A stretch of 64,000 nt of DNA from Rothia halotolerans (GTDB lineage: Bacteria; Actinomycetota; Actinomycetes; Actinomycetales; Micrococcaceae). The notes beneath the pieces are model-generated. The model ran no database searches. It was given only the letters and a program-made list of their open reading frames with translations, and was not told the origin of the DNA. The position numbers and the translations under genes were made by a program. The DNA lies in assembly GCF_004136635.1 (NCBI RefSeq), contig NZ_NOIU01000002.1, forward strand, positions 930,001 to 994,000, written 5' to 3'. Below, piece by piece: positions 10,263 through 18,285 of this stretch (its first letter is position 1; each line of letters starts with the position of its first letter).

Positions 10263-10290
10263 CGAGCGAGCCCGCGGGTCCGCTGCGAGC

Positions 10291-10324
10291 CCGCGGGCGT
10301 GCCTGCCACCAGGCACGCCCGCGG
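10291..10324 (+). terminator. candidate terminator of hrpA
   Basis: Perfect 14-bp stem (10291-10304 with 10311-10324) and a GCCACC loop, 28 nt past the hrpA stop. No T tract follows. Confidence 0.65.
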
Positions 10325-10571
10325 ATCGCTCCCGCGGAGCAGTCCTGCGGAGCGATTCTGCGAGGGAGGCCGGTGCAGACGGAAAGCCGGCACAGGCAGG
10401 GCGCGGGAGACCGTCGAGAAGGCGCTCGAAGCACATCGGACTGCCGCAACTGGGCGATTTCGGAGCTATCGCTCCGAAGAATCACAGCCCCTCTGCGGAG
10501 CCTCCGCCCGACCTCCCGGCACACCGCTTCATAGCGGCGTCCTAAAGAACCGAGTCACCGTGCCCCCCCCC

Positions 10572-10613
10572 AGGAGCCGACAGGGCGTGCGGAGGAGCCG
10601 ACAGGGTATGCGC
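10572..10613. repeat. 21-nt tandem duplication in the non-coding gap
   Basis: Two adjacent copies (10572-10592 and 10593-10613) share their first 14 bases exactly and most of the remainder. No function is apparent. Confidence 0.6.
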
Positions 10614-10908
10614 CGCCTCATCTTTTCGGAAGGAAACCTCCGAAAACAGCTAGCTCGCTGAAGGTATGCATCTGTCTCGGCGATTTTCCGCTCGGCCTCG
10701 GCGGCTGCCCGCACCGGCAGATGCGCCGACTCGTCCGGCTCCGGAGCCGGCCCGCAGAACGGCCCCGGAATGGTCTGGCTCAGGCTCCGGCTCCGGCCCG
10801 CGGGGCGGACCCGGAACAGTCCGGCCCTGGGCGCGCGACAGCCCAGCACCGGGCCCCAGTATCGGCCCTCTGCACCGGGCATCGGGCACCCGGAACGGGC
10901 CCGCCCCC

Positions 10909-11340
10909 CTACCCCTCGGTCCCCTCGGCCTCGCGGTGTCCCGCGTCGAGGAGGGCCTGGCGGATCGAGGCGGCCGCGCGGTCCATCCCAGCGGGGTCCG
11001 GGTCGCGGTCCACCTGGTCGAAGCTGAACTCCTCGATGGAGTCGGTGGGCCAGACGTGCAGGTGGGTGTGGGGCACCTCGAAGCCCTGGATCATCAGCCC
11101 CACCCGCCGAGGCTCGAAGGCCGCGTCGATGGCCTTGCCGATGGTCTGCGAGACGGCCATCAGGTGGCCCGTCAGGTCGGCGGGCAGGTCCACCCAGTGG
11201 TCGACCTCCTCGCGGGGCACCACCAGCACGTGGCCGGTGGTCAGCGGCTGGATCGAGAGGAACGCGACGGCGCGCTCGTCCTTCCAGACGAAGCGGCCGG
11301 GCAGCTCGCCCTCGATGATCTTGGTGAAGACGGTGGACAT
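10909..11340 (-). CDS. HIT-family nucleotide-binding hydrolase
   Basis: A 143-residue histidine-triad protein with the signature HTHLHVW (His91, His93, His95). HIT proteins hydrolyse nucleoside phosphoramidates, AMP esters or dinucleoside polyphosphates; the substrate here is unknown. The fold is complete and the length is normal. The ATG at 11340 has an AGGAG ribosome-binding site 10 nt upstream. It lies downstream of the metallo-hydrolase gene on the same strand, but a hairpin in the 127-bp gap may separate their transcription. Confidence 0.9.
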   Translation of the reverse strand: MSTVFTKIIEGELPGRFVWKDERAVAFLSIQPLTTGHVLVVPREEVDHWVDLPADLTGHLMAVSQTIGKAIDAAFEPRRVGLMIQGFEVPHTHLHVWPTDSIEEFSFDQVDRDPDPAGMDRAAASIRQALLDAGHREAEGTEG

Positions 11341-11419
11341 GGCGGTGGTTCTCCTCGCTGGTCGGTTCGCGGATGGGGTGAAGGGATCGCGGGGCAGGAC
11401 GGCGCGGGCCCGAGCGCCT

Positions 11420-11452
11420 CGGGACCGCGCCGTGGACGCGGCGCGGATCCCG
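11420..11452 (-). terminator. candidate terminator of the metallo-hydrolase gene
   Basis: A 6-bp GCGCCG/CGGCGC core is extended by a nearly complementary outer stem (one bulge), 16 nt past the stop of the upstream minus-strand gene. Confidence 0.4.
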
Positions 11453-11467
11453 GGAGCCCGGGTCCCG

Positions 11468-12121
11468 TCAGAGTTCGACGGCGTCGCCGGCCGCGAGCGT
11501 CCGGTACTCGGTGCCGTAGCGGGAGCCGAAGCTGGTGAGGTGCTTCTCGATCACGTCCCGGCCGTTCTGCGCCAGCAGCGCGTCGTGGATCGGCAGGGCC
11601 CGCTCCGCGCGGACGGCGATGAGGAAGTCGATGACCTCCTGGACCTTGTTCCAGGGTGCGTGGATCGGCAGCAGCAGGGTCTGCACCCGGACCCCCTCGG
11701 GGACGATCAGGCAGTCCCCGGGGTGGTACAGCCCGCCGTCGACGACGTAGCCGAGGTTCTGCACCACCGGCACCTGGGGATGGATCAGGGCGTGCTGCCC
11801 GCCCACGGTCAGCACGTCGAAGGACCCGGCCCGCAGCCGCTGGCCGCCCTCGGCCGTGTGGACCCGCTCCGGGGCGGGGACCTCCTCCCGCAGGGCGGCC
11901 GCCACCGAGCCGGGCGCGCACACCCTCACCTCGGGGTGCTCGGCGAGGAACGTCCTGACGGGCTCCCGGTCCCAGTGGTCCGGGTGCTCGTGCGTGATCA
12001 GCAGATGGTCGGCCCCGGCCAGGGCCGCCTCGGCGTCGGAGAAGTTGCCGGGGTCCAGGACCAGGACCTCGCCGTCCTTCTCCAGCCGGATGCATGAGTG
12101 GCCGTGCTTCGTCAGTCGCAT
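11468..12121 (-). CDS. metallo-beta-lactamase-fold hydrolase (UlaG/UPF0173-like)
   Basis: A 217-residue single-domain metallohydrolase. The metal-binding motif is THEHPDHWD, giving His44, His46, Asp48 and His49 of the HxHxDH signature; later histidines near GGQHALIH and LPIHAPW would complete the dinuclear site. The N-terminus (MRLTKHGHSCIRLE) matches the UlaG-like MBL subgroup, whose substrates are mostly unknown. The ATG at 12121 lies 6 nt after a TAGGGT hexamer, so the mRNA is probably leaderless. Confidence 0.85.
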   Translation of the reverse strand: MRLTKHGHSCIRLEKDGEVLVLDPGNFSDAEAALAGADHLLITHEHPDHWDREPVRTFLAEHPEVRVCAPGSVAAALREEVPAPERVHTAEGGQRLRAGSFDVLTVGGQHALIHPQVPVVQNLGYVVDGGLYHPGDCLIVPEGVRVQTLLLPIHAPWNKVQEVIDFLIAVRAERALPIHDALLAQNGRDVIEKHLTSFGSRYGTEYRTLAAGDAVEL

Positions 12122-12127
12122 ACCCCC

Positions 12128-12133
12128 ACCCTA
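12128..12133 (-). promoter_or_regulatory. -10 element of the metallo-hydrolase gene (leaderless start)
   Basis: TAGGGT on the minus strand ends 6 nt before the ATG at 12121, with no separate ribosome-binding site. Confidence 0.4.
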
Positions 12134-12227
12134 GACCCGGGCGGGCGGGGAATGTCGCCGCGGAGCGCGCGCCGGTAAGATCGAAGGTCAGGTTCATCCC
12201 ACCATCGTTCAGCGAGGAAGGAACGCA

Positions 12228-12689
12228 GTGAGCACGGAGCAGACGAGCGAGGGCGCAGGACGCCGGGCCGGCGAGGTCCGCAACACCCGCCAGCGGCGCG
12301 CGGTCGAGGAGGCCCTCGCCTCCCTGGAGGACTTCCATTCGGCCCAGCAGCTGCACCGGATCATCAACGACGCCGGCCAGCGGGTCTCGCTCGCCACCGT
12401 CTACCGCGTCCTCCAGTCCCTGGAGGCCTCGGGCGAGGTCGACGCCCTCCAGGGCGCCGAGGGCCAGGCGCTCTACCGGCGCTGCGCCGCGGAGGAGCAC
12501 CACCACCATCTGCTGTGCCGCAGCTGCGGGACGGCCGAGGACATCGAGGCCGACGCCGTCGAGCGCTGGGCCCGCGAGACGGGCGCCGCCTTCGGGTTCA
12601 CCGAGATCCAGCACACCGTGGAGATCACCGGCCTGTGCGCGCGCTGCTCCCGGCTCCCACCCGAGGAGCGCGGGCCGCGGCTCGGCTGA
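12228..12689 (+). CDS. zur: Fur-family metalloregulator, probably the zinc repressor Zur
   Basis: A 153-residue Fur-family repressor with an N-terminal winged helix (about 18-85, with SLATVYRVLQSL as recognition region) and a C-terminal dimerisation/metal domain. Metal ligands visible are a run of four histidines (91-94), Cys97/Cys100 and Cys137/Cys140; the two CxxC pairs form the structural zinc site. The neighbours argue for zinc rather than iron sensing: it converges 7 bp tail-to-tail with znuB of a zinc importer whose promoter has Zur-like boxes. The GTG start at 12228 has an AGGAAGG ribosome-binding site. Confidence 0.85.
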   Translation: MSTEQTSEGAGRRAGEVRNTRQRRAVEEALASLEDFHSAQQLHRIINDAGQRVSLATVYRVLQSLEASGEVDALQGAEGQALYRRCAAEEHHHHLLCRSCGTAEDIEADAVERWARETGAAFGFTEIQHTVEITGLCARCSRLPPEERGPRLG

Positions 12690-12696
12690 AGCCTCC

Positions 12697-13647
12697 TCAG
12701 GCGGCCGGGCCGGTCCCTCCGCCCGCGGCCCCGGCGGGCGCCGCCTCAGCCGGGCGGCCGCTGCGGCCTGACTGGCTGAACCGCCGGCGCAGCGCGCCCA
12801 CGGCCCGGCAGACCACGTAGATCGTGAAGGAGATCGTGGTGACGTACGGGCTGATCGGCAGCGAGCCCGCGAGCGCCAGCAGGATGCCGCCGACGATCGA
12901 CAGCTCCGCGAAGAGCACCGAGAGCAACACCGCCCGCAGCGGCGAGGCCGTGATCCGCACGGCCGCCGCGGCCGGGGTGATGAGCAAGGCCATGACCAGC
13001 AGCGCCCCCACGATCTGCACCGAGAGCGCCACCGCGATGCCCATCAGCAGCATGAAGACCAGGGAGAGCGTCCGCAGCGGCACGCCCTTGGCCGCGGCGA
13101 CGTCGGGATCCACGCTCGCGAAGGTCAGCGGGCGCCAGATGACCAGCAGCGCGCCGATCACCACGACGGCGCCCACCGCCATCTCGAGCATCTGCGCCCG
13201 GTCCACCGAGACGATCTGCCCGGTCAGCAGCCCGAACTTGTTGGCCGAGCGCCCCTCGTAGAGCGCCAGGAACAGGATGCCCAGTCCCAGGCCGAAGGGC
13301 ATGAGCGTGCCGATCAGCGCGTTGTGCTGGCCCGCCCGGGCGCCCATGAGCCCGATGATCAGCGCCGCCGCGATCGACCCGGCCAGCGAGCCGGTCACGA
13401 CGTCGAACCCGATCAGCAGCGCGAACGCGGCGCCGGCGAAGGAGAGCTCGGCGATGCCGTGCACGGCGAAGGCGCCGTCGCGCATCAGGATGAACGTGCC
13501 GATGACGCCGCCCACCAGCCCGAGGATCGCGCCGGCGAGCACCGACTGGCTCAGCAGGTGCAGCAGCTCCCCGTAGCGGTCGAAGACGAACACGCGGTCC
13601 CAGAAGCCGCTCAGGGCGAGGATCGGGGCGATCGTTGCCGGGGTCAT
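12697..13647 (-). CDS. znuB: zinc ABC transporter permease
   Basis: A 316-residue ABC-3 family integral membrane permease with about eight hydrophobic segments and the family stretch DGAFAVHGIAELSFAGAA early in the protein. It forms the channel of the zinc importer with ZnuC and ZnuA. The C-terminal tail is basic and then Ala/Gly/Pro-rich and disordered. It starts 1 nt after the znuC stop and is the last gene of znuA-znuC-znuB. Zinc rather than manganese is inferred from the Zur-like neighbour and the His-rich loop in ZnuA. Confidence 0.9.
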   Translation of the reverse strand: MTPATIAPILALSGFWDRVFVFDRYGELLHLLSQSVLAGAILGLVGGVIGTFILMRDGAFAVHGIAELSFAGAAFALLIGFDVVTGSLAGSIAAALIIGLMGARAGQHNALIGTLMPFGLGLGILFLALYEGRSANKFGLLTGQIVSVDRAQMLEMAVGAVVVIGALLVIWRPLTFASVDPDVAAAKGVPLRTLSLVFMLLMGIAVALSVQIVGALLVMALLITPAAAAVRITASPLRAVLLSVLFAELSIVGGILLALAGSLPISPYVTTISFTIYVVCRAVGALRRRFSQSGRSGRPAEAAPAGAAGGGTGPAA

Positions 13648-13648
13648 A

Positions 13649-14479
13649 TCAGGCGCCTCCTTCGACGTCGTGGGCGTGGCAGTCCTCGGCGGCGCCCTCG
13701 GAGGCGGTGCCCGCCCCCACGACGACGTAGCGCCCGTTGACCTGCACGACCTCGACCCGAGCGCCGTACAGCGCCGAGAGGGCGGGGGTGGTCATGACCT
13801 CCTCCACCGCACCGGCCCGGAACCTGCCGTTGGCGAGGTAGAGCACGCGGTCGACGTCGTCGATGATGGGGTTGATCTCGTGGGTCACGAAGACCACGGT
13901 CGCCCCGGACTCCCGGCGGTACTCCTCGATGAGCCGGCTGACCGCCTGCTGGTGGTTCATGTCCAGGGAGAGCAGCGCCTCGTCGCACAGCAGGATGCGC
14001 GGCCGGGAGGCCAGCGCCTGGGCCACCCGCAGCCGCTGCTGCTCGCCGCCCGAGAGCAGGCCCACCGGGACCGAGGCGTACTCGCTCGCGCCGACGCGCT
14101 CGAGCAGCTCGTCGACCCGCCGTCGCCTGGCCGCGGAGAAGAAGCCGGGCCCCCAGCGGTGCCCGTCGACGCCGAGGCCCACCAGGTCGCGGGCCCGCAG
14201 CGGGGCCTCTGCGGGAAAGGGGCGCTGCTGCGGGACGTAGCCGATCTCGGGGTTGCCGCGCCGGGCGGGCCGCCCCAGGATGCGCAGCGAGCCGCCGGAG
14301 AGGCCGATCATGCCGAGCATGGCCTTGAGGAGGGTCGACTTCCCGGAGCCGTTGGGTCCGAGGACGGCGAAGTACTCGCCCTGCTCGATCCGCAGGTCGA
14401 GGCTGCTCCAGAGGGTGCGCTCGCCGAAGGACAGCGAGGCGTCCTCGAGGCTGACGCTGGGCGTCTGCTGTGTGGTCAC
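13649..14479 (-). CDS. znuC: zinc ABC transporter ATP-binding protein
   Basis: The ABC ATPase of the zinc importer, about 276 residues. It has Walker A GPNGSGKST, signature LSGGEQQR, Walker B ILLCDEALLSLD and the switch histidine in VTHEI. The D-loop/Walker B reads DEALLSLD rather than the common DEPxxxLD, a mild deviation. I chose the GTG at 14479 (VTTQQTPSV) because the ATPase fold begins soon after; the frame stays open to another GTG at 14527, which would add 16 unlikely residues. The C-terminus carries a small His/Cys patch (DCHAHD). Confidence 0.9.
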   Translation of the reverse strand: MTTQQTPSVSLEDASLSFGERTLWSSLDLRIEQGEYFAVLGPNGSGKSTLLKAMLGMIGLSGGSLRILGRPARRGNPEIGYVPQQRPFPAEAPLRARDLVGLGVDGHRWGPGFFSAARRRRVDELLERVGASEYASVPVGLLSGGEQQRLRVAQALASRPRILLCDEALLSLDMNHQQAVSRLIEEYRRESGATVVFVTHEINPIIDDVDRVLYLANGRFRAGAVEEVMTTPALSALYGARVEVVQVNGRYVVVGAGTASEGAAEDCHAHDVEGGA

Positions 14480-14590
14480 GGGGCGGTGGTGCTCCTCGGG
14501 TCGTCGATGGATGTGGGGGCGACGCACGACGGCCCGCCCCGCCCCAGGGTACTCCCCCGCGGGCGGGCCGGGCCGCGCCGGCCGGATCGC

Positions 14591-15559
14591 CTAGACGGCG
14601 TCGGCGACGTGCTCGATGTTCTCCTTCATCCAGCCGAGGTAGTCCTGGCCGTCCGGGATGGTCTCGGTGAAGGAGACGCTCGCGACGCCGTCGGACTCCG
14701 CGGCGTCCATGACCTGGCGGGTCTGGCCGGACTCGGTCTGCTCGTTGAAGGCCAGCAGGTCCACCTGGCCGGAGGAGAGCTGGTCCAGAACGTCCTGCAG
14801 GGTCGCGGCCGGGACGTCGTTGCCGTCCTCGATCGCCGCGACGAAGTCCTCCGGGGTCGCGTCCTCCATGCCCGTGGAGTCCAGCAGGTAGCCGGGCACG
14901 GGCTCGGTGGCGAGGTAGCTCTTGCCCTCCCCCTCGATGCCGGCAGCCTGGTCCTTCAGCTCGTCCAGCTGGCCGCTGTAGTCCTCGGCGTTCTGGCGGT
15001 ACTGGTCGGCGCCGTCGGAGTCGAGGTCCCCGAGGTCGGAGGCCACCTGGTCGGTGACCTTCCCCATGACGTCCAGGTTGTACCAGACGTGCTCGTTGAA
15101 CTCGCCGTGGTCGTGGTGGTGCTCGTGCCCCTCCTCGTCCTCGGCGTGCTCCTCCTCCGAGTGCTCGTGCTCCTCGGGCTGCAGGCCGGAGAGCTCGACG
15201 GCGTCGATCACGGTGGCGCCCGAGTCCTCGGCCATGTCCTCCATGAACTCGTCGTAGCCGCCCCCGTTGAGGACCACCAGGTCGGCGTCCTCGACCGTCA
15301 GGCGGTCCTGGGCGGTGGCCTCGTAGGAGTGGGGGTCCTGGCTGGTCGAGGAGATGATCGGGGTGACCTCGACGTCCTCCCCCGCGACCTGCTCGACGAC
15401 GTCGGCGTAGACGTTGGTGGTGGTGACCACCTTCGGGCGGTCCTCGCTCCCGCCCGAGGCCTCGGCGTCCTCGCCCCCGCTCCCGCCCGAGCAGGCACTC
15501 AGGGCGAGGGCTCCGGCCGCGGTCACGGCCAGCAGGCTGGGAATTCGGGCAGATCGCAT
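14591..15559 (-). CDS. znuA: zinc-binding lipoprotein of the ABC importer
   Basis: A 322-residue cluster A-I solute-binding protein. The signal peptide ends in lipobox LSAC, so it is membrane-anchored. The hallmark is a His/Glu/Asp-rich loop in mid-protein (EEHEHSEEEH followed by HEHHHDHGEFNEH), typical of zinc-specific ZnuA proteins. The other metal-ligand segments are around DPHSYE and near the C-terminal half. The ATG at 15559 has a strong AGGAGG ribosome-binding site; the frame continues open upstream but without coding character. It is the first gene of the operon, with a Zur-type promoter in front. Confidence 0.93.
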   Translation of the reverse strand: MRSARIPSLLAVTAAGALALSACSGGSGGEDAEASGGSEDRPKVVTTTNVYADVVEQVAGEDVEVTPIISSTSQDPHSYEATAQDRLTVEDADLVVLNGGGYDEFMEDMAEDSGATVIDAVELSGLQPEEHEHSEEEHAEDEEGHEHHHDHGEFNEHVWYNLDVMGKVTDQVASDLGDLDSDGADQYRQNAEDYSGQLDELKDQAAGIEGEGKSYLATEPVPGYLLDSTGMEDATPEDFVAAIEDGNDVPAATLQDVLDQLSSGQVDLLAFNEQTESGQTRQVMDAAESDGVASVSFTETIPDGQDYLGWMKENIEHVADAV

Positions 15560-15594
15560 GGGGTGTCCTCCTGAAGGTGCCGCCGCGGCGGCTC

Positions 15595-15609
15595 GGCGAA
15601 TGATTCTCA
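15595..15609 (-). promoter_or_regulatory. Zur-like box 1
   Basis: On the minus strand the sequence TGAGAATCATTCGCC matches the left half of the actinobacterial Zur palindrome TGAnAATnATTnTCA exactly and diverges at the right end. It lies downstream of the znuA -10 element. Confidence 0.5.
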
Positions 15610-15620
15610 TCCGATGGACC

Positions 15621-15648
15621 AGTGTACTCAGATGCGAATCGTTCACAA
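15621..15648 (-). promoter_or_regulatory. znuA promoter
   Basis: On the minus strand, -35 TTGTGA (15648-15643) and -10 TACACT (15626-15621) are separated by 16 nt. One Zur-like box overlaps the -35 and spacer, the other the start-site region, as expected for repression by occlusion. Confidence 0.55.
15633..15647 (-). promoter_or_regulatory. Zur-like box 2
   Basis: TGCGAATCGTTCACA (plus-strand reading) is a near-palindrome fitting TGnnAATnnTTnnCA. Its centre is 38 bp from that of box 1. Confidence 0.5.
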
Positions 15649-15696
15649 TTAAGGAAGGGCTTATACTTCCTCGTCCCGCGATGGCACGGCCCTCCC

Positions 15697-16773
15697 TCAG
15701 GGCTCCTCGGTGTACGGCATCCCGCCGCGGCGCCACCCCATCGCCTGCGTCGAGTCCTTGACCTCCCCGATCAGCTCCTCCAGCACGTCCTCGAGGAACA
15801 GCGCCCCGATGGTCGCGCCGGAGCGCTCGACGACGCGGGCCACGTGCCCGTGCGTGCGCTGCATCGTGGCCAGGGCGTCCTCCACCGTCGCGTCCGGGCG
15901 CAGGTTGATCAGCGAGCGCACGCGGGTCAGCGGCGTCGGCTGCCGGTAGCGCTCGTCGGGGATCGAGAGGACGTCCTTGACGTGCAGGTAGCCCAGGTAC
16001 GTCCCGTCCTCGGACTCGAGCACGAAGCGGGAGAACCCGGTGCGCCCCACCGCCTTCTCCAGCTCGTACGGCGAGCAGTCCGAGGGGAGCGTCACGAGCC
16101 GCTCGGTGGGGACCATGACGTCCCGGACCGACTTCTCGGAGAACTCCAGCGCCCCGGAGAGCATGCCGTCGGCGTCGGTGACCAGCCCCTCCGCCGTCGA
16201 CTCCTCGAGGATGGTCTGCAGTTCCTCCACGGTGAAGGTCGAGGAGACCTCGTCCTTCGGCTCGACCCGCATGAGCCGCAGCGCGTGGTTGGCGATCCAG
16301 TTCATCATCGCGATGACCGGCCGCACCACGCGCGAGACCATGACCAGCGGCGGGGCGAGCCACAGCGCCGCCTTGTCCGCGACCGAGACGGAGATGTTCT
16401 TCGGCACCATCTCGCCGAAGATCACGTGCATGTAGGTGACCACCAGCAGGGCCAGCAGGAAGCCGGCGATGTCCGCGTTGGAGGAGCTCAGGCCGAGCGC
16501 CATCAGCGGCTCGGCGACGAGGTGGTGCACGGCGGGCTCTGCCACGTTGAGGATGACCAGCGAGCACACGGTGATGCCCAGCTGGCAGCACGCGAGCATG
16601 AGCGAGACGTGCTCCATCGCGTACAGGACGGTCCTGGCGCGCTTGTTCCTCGCCTCGGCGAGCGGCTCGATCTGCGAGCGGCGGGCGGACATGATGGCGA
16701 ACTCGCTGCCGACGAAGAACGCGTTGCCGATCAGCAGGACCACGAACCAGCCCAGGGCTGCCCAGTCGCTCAC
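15697..16773 (-). CDS. DUF21/CBS-domain membrane protein (CNNM/CorC-like, short form)
   Basis: A 358-residue protein with an N-terminal DUF21 membrane domain (three to four hydrophobic segments, GEMVPKN motif) and a cytoplasmic CBS pair (about 200-340). It ends soon after the CBS pair and lacks the C-terminal CorC_HlyC domain that its upstream neighbour has. The family is linked to magnesium or cobalt homeostasis; the ion here is not shown. The GTG start at 16773 overlaps the stop of the preceding gene as GTGA, so the two proteins are co-translated and may act together. Confidence 0.88.
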   Translation of the reverse strand: MSDWAALGWFVVLLIGNAFFVGSEFAIMSARRSQIEPLAEARNKRARTVLYAMEHVSLMLACCQLGITVCSLVILNVAEPAVHHLVAEPLMALGLSSSNADIAGFLLALLVVTYMHVIFGEMVPKNISVSVADKAALWLAPPLVMVSRVVRPVIAMMNWIANHALRLMRVEPKDEVSSTFTVEELQTILEESTAEGLVTDADGMLSGALEFSEKSVRDVMVPTERLVTLPSDCSPYELEKAVGRTGFSRFVLESEDGTYLGYLHVKDVLSIPDERYRQPTPLTRVRSLINLRPDATVEDALATMQRTHGHVARVVERSGATIGALFLEDVLEELIGEVKDSTQAMGWRRGGMPYTEEP

Positions 16774-18164
16774 GGGCGCTCACCCCCTTCCGCCGCGGCG
16801 GAGTCCCCCACGGCGCGGCTCGGCCCGAGGTCCTGCGTGAGCGCCTCGTCGGGGCCGTGCTCGGCGGGGGTGAAGAGGATGCGGTCCACGCGGCGGTGGT
16901 CCATCCGCTCGACCTCCAGGAAGCCGGTCTCGATCGCCACCCGGTCCCCGACCCGGGGGATCCGGCCCAGCCGGTCCATCATGAACCCTCCCATGGTCTC
17001 GAAGGCGGGGTCGTCGTCGATGTCCAGCGGGGTGACCCGCTCGGTCACCTCGTCCGGGCGCAGCAGGCCCGGGAAGTGCCAGCGCCCGTCGGCGGTCTCC
17101 AGGACGCCGGGGACCGCGCGGTCGTGCTCGTCGGCGACCTCGCCCACGATCTCCTCCACGAGGTCCTCCAGCGTCGCGATCCCCGCCGTGCCGCCGTACT
17201 CGTCCAGCACGACGGCGACCTGCAGGGCTCCGGCGCGCAGCTGGCGCAGCAGCGCGTCCAGGTGGATGGTCTCGGGCACCCGCAGGACCTCCTCCATCAG
17301 CGCGCCGGCCTCGACCAGGTCGCGCCGCTCGGGAGGCACCCCCACGGCCTTCTTCAGGTGCACGACGCCGCGCACGTCGTCCTGGTTCTCCTCGTACAGC
17401 GGGAAGCGGGAGTGGCCGGTGCGGCGCGCCTCGGCGATGACCTCCCCCACGCTGTCGGTGGTGGGCAGCATGGTCACCTGGCGCCGCGCCGTCATCACGT
17501 CCGAGGCCGTCCGCTCGGAGAAGACCAGCGTCCGGGAGACGAAGTTCGCGGTGCCGGCGTCGAGCGTGCCGAGGTCGGCGGAGCGGCGCACCATCGAGGA
17601 CAGCTCCTCGGGCGAGCGGGCCCCGGAGAGCTCCTCCTTGGACTCCAGCCCGAGCAGGTGCAGGACCTTGTTGGCGGTGCCGTTCATGACCACCACGAAG
17701 GGCTTCATCACGGCGGTGAAGATCAGCTGCGGCCGGGCGAGCGCGCGGCCCAGCCGGTAGCCGACCGAGATGGCCAGGTTCTTGGGGATCAGCTCGCCCA
17801 TGGACATCGACAGCAGCGTCGCGATGGCCATCGAGACGAGGAAGGTCAGCGGCCCTGTCACGGATGCGGGCAGGCCCAGGGAGGCGATGGTGCCCCCGAG
17901 CAGGCCCTGGATGCCGACGTCGAGCGTGTAGCCGGTCAGCAGCGTCGTGATGGTGATGCCGAGCTGGCAGCTGGAGAGCTGGGTGGAGAGCGAGCGCAGG
18001 CAGCGCAGCAGCGGCTCGGCCTTGGCGTCGCCCTCCTGGATCCGGCGGGAGACCGTCGCCTGGTCCAGGGAGACCAGCGAGAACTCCACCGCCACGAAGA
18101 AGCCGTTGCCGAGGATGAGGATGAGCCCGGCCAGGACGAGGAACCATTCCACCGGGTCAGTCAC
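16770..18164 (-). CDS. DUF21/CBS/CorC_HlyC membrane protein
   Basis: A 464-residue full-length member of the CNNM/CorC family. It has a DUF21 transmembrane domain (residues 1-200, GELIPKN motif), a CBS pair (about 220-345) and a C-terminal CorC_HlyC domain containing DGRWHFPG. The start is a GTG at 18164 giving MTDPVEWFLVLAG, whose first helix matches the family. Upstream, a -10 element at 18286-18291 and a short overlapping ORF suggest a translated leader. It is the first gene of the two-gene CBS operon. Confidence 0.9.
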   Translation of the reverse strand: MTDPVEWFLVLAGLILILGNGFFVAVEFSLVSLDQATVSRRIQEGDAKAEPLLRCLRSLSTQLSSCQLGITITTLLTGYTLDVGIQGLLGGTIASLGLPASVTGPLTFLVSMAIATLLSMSMGELIPKNLAISVGYRLGRALARPQLIFTAVMKPFVVVMNGTANKVLHLLGLESKEELSGARSPEELSSMVRRSADLGTLDAGTANFVSRTLVFSERTASDVMTARRQVTMLPTTDSVGEVIAEARRTGHSRFPLYEENQDDVRGVVHLKKAVGVPPERRDLVEAGALMEEVLRVPETIHLDALLRQLRAGALQVAVVLDEYGGTAGIATLEDLVEEIVGEVADEHDRAVPGVLETADGRWHFPGLLRPDEVTERVTPLDIDDDPAFETMGGFMMDRLGRIPRVGDRVAIETGFLEVERMDHRRVDRILFTPAEHGPDEALTQDLGPSRAVGDSAAAEGGERP

Positions 18165-18276
18165 CCGCCCCGGGGACGGGCCGCCGGCCCGGGGCGCCGG
18201 GAGGGGGCGGCAGGGCCCCCGCCGGCGCGGCGGGTTGTGGAGGTTCGGTCTCGGCGCAGTTCAGGGGAACGTCCAT
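18157..18276 (-). CDS. possible leaderless upstream ORF, 39 residues
   Basis: An ATG at 18276 lies 9 nt after a TAGACT hexamer, the same geometry as other leaderless genes here. It opens a Pro/Ala-rich frame (MDVPLNCAETEPPQPAAPA...) whose TGA at 18159-18157 overlaps the GTG of the CBS-protein gene at 18164, allowing termination-reinitiation. There is no homology I recognise. It could be a regulatory leader peptide or simply an open frame in GC-rich DNA. Confidence 0.3.
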   Translation of the reverse strand: MDVPLNCAETEPPQPAAPAGALPPPPGAPGRRPVPGAGD

Positions 18277-18285
18277 ATCTCTCAT

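Larger units (their letters stand above)
10263..10908. other. hairpin-rich non-coding gap between convergent genes
   Basis: This stretch of 646 bp holds no ORF with coding character. It contains the hrpA terminator; short perfect hairpins at 10459-10478 (8-bp arms), 10495-10507 (6-bp) and 10524-10537 (5-bp); a 21-nt tandem duplication at 10572-10613; an 8-bp inverted repeat at 10623-10646; and an imperfect 32-nt direct repeat (10747-10778 and 10793-10824, 25 of 32 identical). The stretch around 10400-10490 is visibly less GC-rich than its surroundings. Confidence 0.6.

Noticed and set aside
5883-10436. A 1517-codon open frame antisense to hrpA
   Set aside because: Its composition (runs of Arg, Gly, His, Leu) is typical of an antisense frame in high-GC DNA, and the sense frame encodes all helicase motifs of HrpA.
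10563-10575. C-run suggesting a 6C-type RNA
   Set aside because: Only one loop-like C run is present, while the 6C RNA has two C-loop hairpins.
10299-10661. 120-codon frame in the gap after hrpA
   Set aside because: It starts inside the hrpA terminator hairpin, has no ribosome-binding site and shows no family resemblance.
14480-14527. Longer N-terminus for znuC
   Set aside because: The extra 16 residues are His/Pro/Arg-rich and precede the fold; the GTG at 14479 fits the family start better.
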